Source of the DNA: Actinomycetes bacterium
GTDB lineage: Bacteria > Actinomycetota > Acidimicrobiia > Acidimicrobiales > Ilumatobacteraceae
NCBI GenBank assembly: GCA_025360105.1
Contig: JANYCT010000035.1
Coordinates: 33,682 to 97,681, forward strand
DNA: 64,000 bases
Direction of reading: 5' to 3'
In this document: piece by piece, positions 35,833-43,906 of the stretch
Layout: each line of letters opens with the position of its first letter
Position numbering within the stretch: the stretch's first letter is position 1
The notes under the pieces: generated by a model
Told to the model about the DNA's origin: nothing
Seen by the model: the letters and a program-made list of their open reading frames with translations, nothing else
Database searches by the model: none
Translations under genes and position numbers: made by a program

Positions 35833-38068
35833 GGCCGCCCGGCGGCCTGCCTTGACCGCCGGTGGGTGCGCCACCGGGCCCGCCCGTGGGCAAGTACTGC
35901 GAACACGCCTGCATTGCCTTTTGCACGGCGGGATCATTGAAGTTCGGCCGGCCACCCTGCACGGTCGACGCGTCAACGCCGTTTGCCACCATGCATTCTT
36001 GCAGCGCCGCGATATCCACGCCGCCCGGCCTGTTGTCGCTCCCGTTGCCGATTGGCGGGGTGCCGTTGCCCGTTCCCGCGCCAGCCGTTGTAGGTGCTGA
36101 CTTCGAGGCCTCGAGAATGGCATCGGCTTTGCCTCGGCAGTCGTAGATCACCGCACTGCTCGTGCCGTCGCCAACCGCAGACAGGTCTACTGCAGTGCAC
36201 GCTGTCGATACCCACGTGGTCACACCGGATGAAGCGCCGCCGCCAGCGCCGCCGCCGGGTCCGCCGCCGAACCCGCCGCCACCACCGCTCACGTAACGCA
36301 GTTGACCGGAGCGAACGAGACCGGCGAGGCGTTCGGCCGACATCGCTGGATCGCCGCCGCTGAATCCGCCCATTGACATCACCGTGTAGCCGTCGATGAT
36401 GGCGCTGTCTGCCTGCATCGATGAGCCCACTGCGAGGATCCACTTCTCCGTGGTGGTGGTGGCCCGAAGGTAATCGAGCACTGCCGAATCAATGGTCGCT
36501 CCACCGAATCCGCCGGGGAAACCGCCGGCTCCGCCAAATCCAGTGTCCGCAATGGCAGGTCGCGCATCGGGGAACGTGGCCGTCTGTGCGTGCGTCATGC
36601 CGCTGCCGATCCACATCATCGAAGCGATGAGTCCCGATGCGAGACCGGCGCCGATGGTGACGTAGCGCCAGCGGTTCATGGAGTCGTTGAATGCCCAGAC
36701 CACCAACGCCGCCGCTACGAGTACCAATGCGATGGGGACCACGATGCGTAACCACTGAAACGCATCGACCCGTCGCAGCAGGATCACCTCGAGCACGGCA
36801 GTGCCAAGCACGGATCCGGCCGCCACGAGTCGAGCGGTGCGACCACCACGCAGCACCTGTCCGACACCGATGCCCACGAGCGCGGCAAGTGCCGGTGCGA
36901 GCGCGGACACGTAGTAGTTATGGAAGATGCCCTTCGAGAACGCGAAGAGCATGTACGTGAGTAACGCCCAACCGCCGAACAACGCCAGAGATCCGGCCTC
37001 GGGATCGCGCCGTTGCCTTCGAATGGCCGTGATGATGCCGGCGACCAGCGAGACGGCGGCAATCAGCGATAGCCACATCACCTGGTCGCCCATGCCGATG
37101 TTGAACAGACGCCCGATGCCCGGCGTTCCACCGAACTGATCCACGCCGCCAGCTCGACCAAACCCTCCGGGTCGCCCGCCGCCGCCGCCACCAGGGCCGC
37201 CGCCACCAGGACCCCCGCCGCCTTCGTTGCCGAACACGCGACCGAAGCCGTTGTACCCGAACACCAGGTTCCACGCAGAGCCGTCAGTGCTGCCACCGAC
37301 GAACGGGCTGTTCGAGCTGAGGTCCATGAGCGCGACCCACGCGCCGCTGACTGCGACGAACGCTGCGCCGATGACACCGATGTGCGCCGCTTGACGTTTC
37401 CACGTTGCACGAATGCCGAATGCAATGGCCAACCCGAGAGCAGGCAGGATCACTGCTGCGGCGAGCATCTTGGTGAGGAAACCGAGCCCAACGAGCGCTC
37501 CAGCGGTCACCGACCAACGCAGCCGGTTCGTCGCAATCGCGCGCTCGGTGGCCCACGCCGACGCGACGATCATCAACACCAGAATGGCGTCGGGGTTGCT
37601 CGAGCGAGCAACGGCGAACATCATCGGCGTGAGTGCGAGTGCGATCCCAGCGGAGATGCCTGCCGTACGACCCCAGACACGTCGCACGGTGATCATCACC
37701 AGCCACACTGCGAGCGCTCCGGCAATGGCAGATGGCATCAGCAGACTCCACGAGCTGTACCCGAAGACCTTGGCCGACGCGGCTTGGATCCACAACGCGA
37801 ATGGCGGCTTGTCAGGCGTGATGAATCCACCGGCGTCGTAGCTGCCGTAGATGAAGTTGTGCCAACTCGTGGTCATCGACCGCGCTGCAGCGGCGTAGTA
37901 GGCGTTGCCGTAGCCGTTGATCGAGAGATTCCATGCGTTCAGTACCAATGCCGCAACTGCCACCGCGATTTCGATCAGTCGGCCGTTACGTCGGAGCGCA
38001 GGTGGCGGCGTCCACCGATCCACCGTCTCGGTGGACTCGGGCAGAGGGGGTGCGTCGGTATCGGACAT
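35810..38068 (-). CDS. GT39-type (ArnT/PMT-like) membrane glycosyltransferase with Gly-rich loops
   Basis: A 752-residue polytopic membrane protein. The first loop YYAAAARSMTTSWHNFIYG and FITPDKPPFALWIQAASAK carry the acidic and DKPP motifs of ArnT/PMT-like transferases that use polyprenyl-phosphate sugars. About 12-13 helices span residues 35-500. Glycine-rich insertions occur in extracytoplasmic parts (about 280-310, 500-520 and 595-620). The C-terminal domain contains CMVANGVDASTV and ends in a Pro/Gly tail. It probably mannosylates proteins or lipids at the outer face; sugar and acceptor unknown. It is divergent from the GT2 gene. Confidence 0.9.
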   Translation of the reverse strand: MSDTDAPPLPESTETVDRWTPPPALRRNGRLIEIAVAVAALVLNAWNLSINGYGNAYYAAAARSMTTSWHNFIYGSYDAGGFITPDKPPFALWIQAASAKVFGYSSWSLLMPSAIAGALAVWLVMITVRRVWGRTAGISAGIALALTPMMFAVARSSNPDAILVLMIVASAWATERAIATNRLRWSVTAGALVGLGFLTKMLAAAVILPALGLAIAFGIRATWKRQAAHIGVIGAAFVAVSGAWVALMDLSSNSPFVGGSTDGSAWNLVFGYNGFGRVFGNEGGGGPGGGGPGGGGGGRPGGFGRAGGVDQFGGTPGIGRLFNIGMGDQVMWLSLIAAVSLVAGIITAIRRQRRDPEAGSLALFGGWALLTYMLFAFSKGIFHNYYVSALAPALAALVGIGVGQVLRGGRTARLVAAGSVLGTAVLEVILLRRVDAFQWLRIVVPIALVLVAAALVVWAFNDSMNRWRYVTIGAGLASGLIASMMWIGSGMTHAQTATFPDARPAIADTGFGGAGGFPGGFGGATIDSAVLDYLRATTTTEKWILAVGSSMQADSAIIDGYTVMSMGGFSGGDPAMSAERLAGLVRSGQLRYVSGGGGGFGGGPGGGAGGGASSGVTTWVSTACTAVDLSAVGDGTSSAVIYDCRGKADAILEASKSAPTTAGAGTGNGTPPIGNGSDNRPGGVDIAALQECMVANGVDASTVQGGRPNFNDPAVQKAMQACSQYLPTGGPGGAPTGGQGRPPGGPTTTSSP

Positions 38069-38111
38069 GTGGTGATGATGACGGCGAGCGCTTCAGGGCG
38101 GCTGTGAACGA

Positions 38112-38166
38112 CCTTCGGATTTGCTGTGAGTCAGCACGGGCAGATGATTCTCAGCAAACCCGAAGG
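38112..38166. promoter_or_regulatory. Long imperfect inverted repeat between divergent glycosyltransferase genes
   Basis: Arms CCTTCGG-A-TTTGCTG (38112-38126) and CAGCAAA-C-CCGAAGG (38152-38166) are complementary except for one central base, separated by 25 bases. The inner part TGCTG-TGAGT-CAGCA is itself a small palindrome. Its position between the divergent starts of the GT39 and GT2 genes, near the two-component regulator, suggests an operator; the binding protein is unknown. Confidence 0.6.
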
Positions 38167-38191
38167 TTGCTCTCACACAAACCCAAGGTAG

Positions 38192-39397
38192 TTGTCAGAA
38201 CATGGTTCCGTGATGACTTCGGCACCCTCGTCTTCAGACAGCCCGCCTGCCAATGAGGGGTCACGCGGCGACTCACCCATCGTTGACATCGTCGTGCCCG
38301 TGTACAACGAGGAGTCGGTACTCGCGGCGAGTGTCACCGAGCTGCATGCGTATCTCAGTACTCGTTTTCCCTTCACGTGGCGGATCACGATTGTCGACAA
38401 TGCCTCCACTGATAGCACGTGGCTCGTGGCCAAGGCGATCGCGGATCGGCTCGCCGGGGTTCGTACCCTTCGTCTTGATCAGAAGGGTCGTGGCCGAGCA
38501 CTTCGAGCGGCATGGACGAACAATCACTCCACCGTCGTGGCGTACATGGACGTGGATCTTTCCACTGGACTTGATGCACTGTTGCCCCTGATCGCTCCAT
38601 TGGTGAGCGGACATTCCGATCTTGCCGTCGGTTCGCGGCTCGCTCCGGGCGCGAGTGTGGCTCGTGGCCCGCGCCGCGAGTTCATCTCGCGAACCTACAA
38701 CGCCTTGCTACACGTGGTGTTTGGGAACCGATTCCGCGACGCGCAATGCGGATTCAAGGCGATGCGCTCTGACGTTGCGGAACACCTGCTGCCACAGGTG
38801 CAGGACAACGAATGGTTCTTCGACACTGAGTTGTTACTGCTTGCCGAACGCAACGGTCTGCGAGTACACGAGGTGCCGGTCACCTGGATCGACGATCCCG
38901 ATAGTCGGGTGAAGGTGGCTCGCACGGCGTTCGACGATCTCAAAGGTGTGGCTCGCGTGGCGCGCCGGTTCTGGAGCGGGCGCGGTCGATTCGACCTCGG
39001 CGCAGTCGCACGGCCGCCGCTCGAGGACGACTTCGGTCGCCAACTGATCACGTTCGCCAAGGTGGGCGTGCTGAGCACCATTGTGTCGCTGGTGCTCTTT
39101 CTCGTCTGGCGCGACGCAGTCGGAGCCGTGTGGGCGAACCTCCTCGCGGTCAGCGCCACCGCCTTGGCCAACACGTGGGCGAACCGCCGCTACACGTTTG
39201 GCTACCGCGACGACCGTCAGCGCAGCCGCCACTATGTCGGAGGCGTGGCTATTTCGTTGGCGGGCTTGGGTTTGTCGAGCCTCGCACTGACGAACGTGTC
39301 GGGAAGCCTTGCTCAGGTACTCGTGCTGTTGCTCAGTTGGGGACTCGTCACGGTGGCTCGATTCGGCCTACTTCGCCACTGGGTGTTTCGGCCGTAG
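38192..39397 (+). CDS. Family 2 glycosyltransferase fused to a GtrA-like membrane domain
   Basis: About 400 residues. The N-terminal GT2 catalytic domain (VDIVVPVYNEESVLAASV, ITIVDNASTDST, KGRGRALRAAW, AYMDVDLSTGLDAL as DxD, RDAQCGFKAMR, VPVTWIDDPDSRV) resembles dolichyl-phosphate-mannose-synthase-type enzymes. From about residue 290 a GtrA domain with four helices begins (LITFAKVGVLSTIVSLVLFLVW, NTWANRRYTFG). It would make and flip a polyprenyl-phosphate sugar for the neighbouring GT39 enzyme. TTG 38192 or ATG 38213 may be the start; neither has a strong ribosome-binding site. Confidence 0.9.
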   Translation: MSEHGSVMTSAPSSSDSPPANEGSRGDSPIVDIVVPVYNEESVLAASVTELHAYLSTRFPFTWRITIVDNASTDSTWLVAKAIADRLAGVRTLRLDQKGRGRALRAAWTNNHSTVVAYMDVDLSTGLDALLPLIAPLVSGHSDLAVGSRLAPGASVARGPRREFISRTYNALLHVVFGNRFRDAQCGFKAMRSDVAEHLLPQVQDNEWFFDTELLLLAERNGLRVHEVPVTWIDDPDSRVKVARTAFDDLKGVARVARRFWSGRGRFDLGAVARPPLEDDFGRQLITFAKVGVLSTIVSLVLFLVWRDAVGAVWANLLAVSATALANTWANRRYTFGYRDDRQRSRHYVGGVAISLAGLGLSSLALTNVSGSLAQVLVLLLSWGLVTVARFGLLRHWVFRP

Positions 39398-39408
39398 GCT
39401 CGCCTCGC

Positions 39409-40107
39409 ATGCATGCCGCGACGCAACGCCAGCCGCGAGTCCTGGTTGTGGACGACGAGGACAACATCTCATTCCTCGTCGCGTCTGCGCTGCGCCTCGA
39501 TGGCATCGAGGTTGTCGTCAGTGGCAACGGGCACGACGCGCTGCAGAGGGTTGCATCGGGTCAGCCGGACATGATCGTGCTCGACGTCATGATGCCGGGC
39601 ATCGACGGATTTGAAGTACTCCGTCGTCTCCGTAGTGACGGCTGCAGGGTTCCGGTGATGTTCCTCACCGCCCGTGACGGTGTGGACGATCGAGTGAAAG
39701 GACTCACCGCGGGCGGCGACGACTACCTGGTGAAACCGTTCGCGATCGCGGAATTGGTCGCAAGGGTGCGGGTCATTCTCCGTCGAGCCGGATTGGCCGA
39801 CAAGGATCACGTGTTGCGCGTGAACGATCTCGAGATGGACAACGATGCGCATCGGGTGATGCGGGCCGGGTCCGCCGTTTCGTTGTCGCCCACCGAGTAC
39901 AAGCTGCTGCGCTATCTCATGATCAACGCTGGCCGGGTGGTCACCCGCGCGCAGATTCTGGATCACGTGTGGGACTACGACTTCGATGGCGATACGTCGG
40001 TCGTCGAGACGTTTATGAGCTACTTGCGCCGCAAGGTGGACCAGTCCGAACCAAAACTGATTCATACCGTGCGTGGCGTCGGCTACTGCCTGCGGGTTGA
40101 GCCGTGA
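39409..40107 (+). CDS. OmpR-family response regulator
   Basis: A 232-residue regulator with a receiver domain (VLVVDDEDNISFLVASAL, phospho-Asp in MIVLDVMMPGIDG, FLTARDG, YLVKPF) and an OmpR/PhoB winged helix (SLSPTEYKLLRYLMINAGRVVTRAQIL, VSY-like TFMSYLRRKV, TVRGVGYCLR). It is closest in style to the TrcR/MtrA-type regulators of Actinobacteria. It lies 11 bases after the GT2 gene and overlaps the kinase gene by four bases. It likely controls envelope genes nearby. Confidence 0.94.
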   Translation: MHAATQRQPRVLVVDDEDNISFLVASALRLDGIEVVVSGNGHDALQRVASGQPDMIVLDVMMPGIDGFEVLRRLRSDGCRVPVMFLTARDGVDDRVKGLTAGGDDYLVKPFAIAELVARVRVILRRAGLADKDHVLRVNDLEMDNDAHRVMRAGSAVSLSPTEYKLLRYLMINAGRVVTRAQILDHVWDYDFDGDTSVVETFMSYLRRKVDQSEPKLIHTVRGVGYCLRVEP

Positions 40108-41516
40108 AACTCAGGACTCGCTTGTATATCGGTCTGGCCGCTGTGGCGATCACCTTCGCGATCTCGGGCTATCTGGTCGCCAATACGCAGCGGCGGTACC
40201 TCACCGAGCAGGTCGACCAACAGTTACGTAGCGCAACGCCGATCGCGATCGGTATTATCACGAGGGGTACACCGAAGCTGGGCGGCTTCGGTGGTTCCTC
40301 ACCCAACGGGTTTGACCCTCCCGGCACTACGAACCTGTCGGAACTGTTCGTGGGGCACTTGGCCGATGACGGAACGATGACCGCGTTGGTGGCACCGCAG
40401 TTGGCGACGGGTCAACCGGTGGTGTCCGTCGCGCAGGCGGCCGCTGCGCCGCGGGGTCCGGCGGCTGCGCCCTTCACCGCCGATGGCAAAGGGACTGACA
40501 ACCGTTTTCGCGTGATCATCGTGGGGCGGCCGAACAGCACCGGCTGGGAAGTGATTGCCCTTCCGTTGACGCGTGCCGATGCGGCGTATCGGCGTTTGCT
40601 GTGGGCGAGTGCGCTTGCCGGTCTTGTCGTGCTCGGAGCCATTGGGCTCACCGCGGCATGGGTGGTGCGTCTCGGCGTGAAACCGATCAACGACATGACC
40701 GAAGCCGCCGATGCCATCACCGCTGGCGATGACGAACGGCGTATTGCCCACTATCCCGCGGGCACTGAAGCGGGTCGTCTGGCGCGCGCATTGAACACGA
40801 TGCTCGACGAACGACAGGCCGCCGATGATCGACTGCGTCAATTCGTGACCGATGCGTCGCATGAACTGCGCACCCCGCTCACATCAATCCGCGGATACAG
40901 CGACCTCTACGCGCACGGTGGGTTGAACGATGCTGCCGCGCTCGACGACGCGATGCGCAGAGTGTCCGCCGAGGCGACGCGGATGAGCGTGATCGTCGAT
41001 GATTTGCTGTTGCTCGCCAAGCTCGATCAGGGTCGCTCACTCGGCCGCGACGATGTTGATCTCAGTCCGCTGCTGCACGACGCGGCTCGTGATGCTCGTG
41101 CGGTGCAGCCCGAGCGACAGGTCACGGTCTCCACACCCGAGTCGTTGGCGGTGACGGGTGACGCCGAACGATTGCATCAGGTGTTTGCAGCATTGCTCCA
41201 CAACGCGCTGGTGTACACGCCGCTCGAGAGCCCCATCGAGGTGAATGCAGCGGTATCCGGTGATCTCGTGGTGATCGACATCGTCGACCACGGACCTGGT
41301 ATGGACGCCGAGTCGCAGGCCCACGCGTTCGAGCGCTTCTATCGTGGCGATCCGTCGCGGTCACGACACAGCGGTGGTTCGGGCCTTGGGTTGTCGATTT
41401 CGAAATCGATCGTGGAGGCACATGGTGGGCGCATCGCGCTCGAGACCTCGCCTGGTGATGGTTGCCGGTTTCGCGTCACGCTGCCGACCCGCGACACCAA
41501 CGACCGCTGTGCGTGA
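40104..41516 (+). CDS. Sensor histidine kinase, partner of the preceding regulator
   Basis: A 470-residue membrane kinase with a first helix (about 7-26), an extracytoplasmic sensor region of about 135 residues rich in Gly/Pro/Ala, and a second helix (about 165-187). Next come a HAMP domain (VKPINDMTEAADAITAGDDERR), HisKA with TDASHELRTPLTSIRGY, and HATPase_c with ALLHNALVYTP, DHGPGMDAE, FERFYRGD and GSGLGLSISKSIVEAHGG. All catalytic boxes are intact. The GTG start overlaps the regulator stop (GTGA). Confidence 0.94.
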   Translation: MKLRTRLYIGLAAVAITFAISGYLVANTQRRYLTEQVDQQLRSATPIAIGIITRGTPKLGGFGGSSPNGFDPPGTTNLSELFVGHLADDGTMTALVAPQLATGQPVVSVAQAAAAPRGPAAAPFTADGKGTDNRFRVIIVGRPNSTGWEVIALPLTRADAAYRRLLWASALAGLVVLGAIGLTAAWVVRLGVKPINDMTEAADAITAGDDERRIAHYPAGTEAGRLARALNTMLDERQAADDRLRQFVTDASHELRTPLTSIRGYSDLYAHGGLNDAAALDDAMRRVSAEATRMSVIVDDLLLLAKLDQGRSLGRDDVDLSPLLHDAARDARAVQPERQVTVSTPESLAVTGDAERLHQVFAALLHNALVYTPLESPIEVNAAVSGDLVVIDIVDHGPGMDAESQAHAFERFYRGDPSRSRHSGGSGLGLSISKSIVEAHGGRIALETSPGDGCRFRVTLPTRDTNDRCA

Positions 41517-41574
41517 CTATGCTTCGCGACAGTGCCGTGCCGGGAGTGATCCTGGTCCGCTCAAAGGAGTAGTC

Positions 41575-42312
41575 ATGCTGAAGTCGAAGTATGTCGTGTC
41601 GGCCATAATTCCTTTCGTGCTCGGCGTCTCCGCGTGCAGCAGTACTGGCTCGACGTTGCCGAAGAGCACCACTACAATTCCGGGCACCACCACATCGACG
41701 ACGATCAACATGTTGCTGTCGGATACCACCACGACCACGCCGCCGCTCACAACGACAATTGATGGTGGCGTCGCCACCACGACCACGGCAAAGGTCGCCA
41801 CCACGACACCCACGACGATCAACGCGACAGCCAAAAATTGGGAGGTCGTGGTCGGAATCTTCGCCACTAAACCCCTCGCGCAGGCCCAACTCGACAAGCT
41901 CACCAAGGCTGGCATCACCGGCTTCAGCATCAAGGCGCTTCCGTCGAAGTTCGCCGTGGTGAAGGTCGGCTACACCAACGCCGAGGCTACGGTGCTGATG
42001 AAGAAGATCAACACCGCAGGCACCGGCACGGCCACGATCTTCCATCTCACCAGTTCGGGCACCACGGCCACCACCGCGCCGAGCGCCACGGCGACCAACT
42101 TCGAGGTGGTCGAGGGCATCTACACCACCAAGGCCCTCGCACAGGCGAAACTCGACAAGCTCACCAAGGCCGGCGTCACCGGATTCAGCATCAAGACGCT
42201 CACATCCAGCTTTGCGGTCGTGAAGGCAGACCTCACCAATGCCGAAGCCACGGCGCTCGTGAAGAAGGTCGATGCCGCCGGCTTCGGCCCGTCACGCGTC
42301 AAGCAACTCTGA
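41575..42312 (+). CDS. Lipoprotein with Thr-rich linker and duplicated SPOR-like repeat
   Basis: A 245-residue lipoprotein with lipobox VLGVSAC, then about 65 residues of Thr/Pro/Ala linker. Two about 70-residue repeats follow (from NWEVVVGIFATKPLAQAQLDK and NFEVVEGIYTTKALAQAKLDK), nearly identical in stretches such as LTKAG(I/V)TGFSIK. Each has the shape of a SPOR domain (strand-helix-strand-strand-helix), which in other bacteria binds denuded peptidoglycan; that role is inferred here. The start follows an AAAGGAG ribosome-binding site. It is located directly after the kinase and may be part of its regulon. Confidence 0.8.
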   Translation: MLKSKYVVSAIIPFVLGVSACSSTGSTLPKSTTTIPGTTTSTTINMLLSDTTTTTPPLTTTIDGGVATTTTAKVATTTPTTINATAKNWEVVVGIFATKPLAQAQLDKLTKAGITGFSIKALPSKFAVVKVGYTNAEATVLMKKINTAGTGTATIFHLTSSGTTATTAPSATATNFEVVEGIYTTKALAQAKLDKLTKAGVTGFSIKTLTSSFAVVKADLTNAEATALVKKVDAAGFGPSRVKQL

Positions 42313-42336
42313 CGTATTCCGCAGTTGGGTTGGGGC

Positions 42337-43095
42337 TCAGCGCACCCACGATGCGGGGCGCTTTTCCAAGAATGCAGTCATCCCCTCGCGGGCCGCATCG
42401 CCGGCGAACAATCCTGCTGACAACTCCGCCGTCCACGTGAACGCCTCGTCTTCGGTGAGCGTTGGAACCACGGCGGTGAGCTGTTTGCACGCGGCGATGG
42501 CGCCGGGTTCGCCGGCCAACAGATCGCTGACGATCGCATCGATCTCCGCGTCGAGTCGATCTGCGGGAACGGCCGCGTTGATGAGGCCCATTTGCACTGC
42601 CTCCGCCGCCGGGAATCGGTGGCCGCGCAGGAAGGCAGCCTGGGCGTCGGCGGCGCGCATCTTGGGCAGGCAGATCACCGAGATCATCGCGGGCGCCACG
42701 CCGACGCGCACTTCGGTGAACCCGAACTTGGCGTGATCCACCGCGACCGAGATGTCCATCGCCGCAGCCAGCCCTATGCCCCCGGCAACGCAGTGCCCGG
42801 CGATGCGACCCACGTAGGGCTTGGGCGAATGACGGAACCGGCCGAACAGGCTGCGCGGATCCAGGTTGCCCGAGCGAGAATCGTCGGTTGAGCGCTCCGA
42901 CAGGTTGGCTCCGGCGCAGAACACCGAACCCGTGTTGGTGAGCACCACGACGCGGACCTCAGGATCGGAGTCGGCGATATCGAGTGCAGCGACCAGTTCG
43001 CTGGTGAGCTGCGCGCTGAGCGAGTTGCGTCGCTCTCCGTCGGTGAGTGTGATGGTCATTACACCGTTGTCGAGCTGAGTCTGAACAAGCGACAT
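42337..43095 (-). CDS. Enoyl-CoA hydratase/isomerase family protein
   Basis: A 252-residue crotonase-fold enzyme. It shows VRVVVLTNTGSVFCAGANLSERS (first oxyanion-hole Gly-Ala), YVGRIAGHCVAGGIGLAAAMDISVAVDHAKFGFTEVRVGVAPAMIS (second oxyanion hole and glutamate region), FPAAEAVQMGLINAAVP and a C-terminal helix. It is the last gene of a five-gene minus-strand operon with carboxylase subunits, AtuA-like and TIGR03084 genes, so it probably hydrates an alpha,beta-unsaturated acyl-CoA in that pathway. The ATG overlaps the upstream stop by one base (TGATG). Confidence 0.92.
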   Translation of the reverse strand: MSLVQTQLDNGVMTITLTDGERRNSLSAQLTSELVAALDIADSDPEVRVVVLTNTGSVFCAGANLSERSTDDSRSGNLDPRSLFGRFRHSPKPYVGRIAGHCVAGGIGLAAAMDISVAVDHAKFGFTEVRVGVAPAMISVICLPKMRAADAQAAFLRGHRFPAAEAVQMGLINAAVPADRLDAEIDAIVSDLLAGEPGAIAACKQLTAVVPTLTEDEAFTWTAELSAGLFAGDAAREGMTAFLEKRPASWVR

Positions 43096-43883
43096 CACGA
43101 ACCCCGCGGTGCTGGTACGGCGGTGGGGCCGCCCGCGAATGCCTGTGCCCGCAGCAACCAGTGCCTGCCGAGCTCGCCCGCCTGCAGATCGGTGTCGTCC
43201 ACGTTGCGGCGCTGGGTGACCACGAGGCAGAAATCTTCAGCGGAGCCGCGCACGGTGTCGGCAGCCGCTGCCTCGTCGGGTCCCCAGATCCAGATCTCGC
43301 CAGAGGGGCTGGTGAGCTCGAGCCGCACGTCGCCAGCCGGTGGCGTTTCGCCGCGCACGGTATACGACCAGCCGCGGGTGATGAAGCCCAGCTGAGCGAT
43401 GTGGCGCAGGCGATCGGTGGGTGCGCGGTAGGCGCCGACGGCGTCGACGATGTCAGTGCCGTGAGCCCACACCTCCATCAGTCGTGCGGTGAGGAACGAC
43501 TTCGCGCCCATCGATGGTCCGTACCAGCCGACGCGCGTTGTCTCGGTGAGCGTGGCTGCTGCATCGGCGAGGACCTGCCGGTTGGCGCGCCACGCTGCGA
43601 GTTGTTCGGTGGGCGTGAGCGTTCGGAATGCGCCGAGCGTGAAGTCATCGCCGCCACCCGATGCGAAGAGCGACTCGAGGCCAGCGCGGAAAGCCTCGGG
43701 GTCGGTGACGGCCAAGGCTGCCGTGCCATCGAAGTAGGTGAGGTGGCCGATCTGGTCGGCCACGTTCCAACCCGCACTGGGAGTGGGCAGCAACCATTCG
43801 GTGTCGGCTAGTGCCGCCACGATGGTGTCGAGCGCGCCCTGTTCTGCCACCAGATCGGCGCGCAGGTCATCGAGATCAGTCAT
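43095..43883 (-). CDS. TIGR03084-type DinB/MDMPI-fold metal-binding protein
   Basis: A 262-residue protein typical of the TIGR03084 family of Actinobacteria. The N-terminal DinB/maleylpyruvate-isomerase-like four-helix bundle has metal-binding histidines in GWNVADQIGHLTYFDGTAALAVTDP and in RLMEVWAHGTDIVDAV. It is followed by a C-terminal SCP2-like half (VRLELTSPSGEIWIWGPDEA). Members may be mycothiol-dependent enzymes or unknown catabolic helpers. It sits between the AtuA-like and enoyl-CoA hydratase genes of the operon, which suggests acyl-CoA metabolism. Confidence 0.85.
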   Translation of the reverse strand: MTDLDDLRADLVAEQGALDTIVAALADTEWLLPTPSAGWNVADQIGHLTYFDGTAALAVTDPEAFRAGLESLFASGGGDDFTLGAFRTLTPTEQLAAWRANRQVLADAAATLTETTRVGWYGPSMGAKSFLTARLMEVWAHGTDIVDAVGAYRAPTDRLRHIAQLGFITRGWSYTVRGETPPAGDVRLELTSPSGEIWIWGPDEAAAADTVRGSAEDFCLVVTQRRNVDDTDLQAGELGRHWLLRAQAFAGGPTAVPAPRGS

Positions 43884-43906
43884 GGTTTCCCCTCGTTGTG
43901 TTCATG

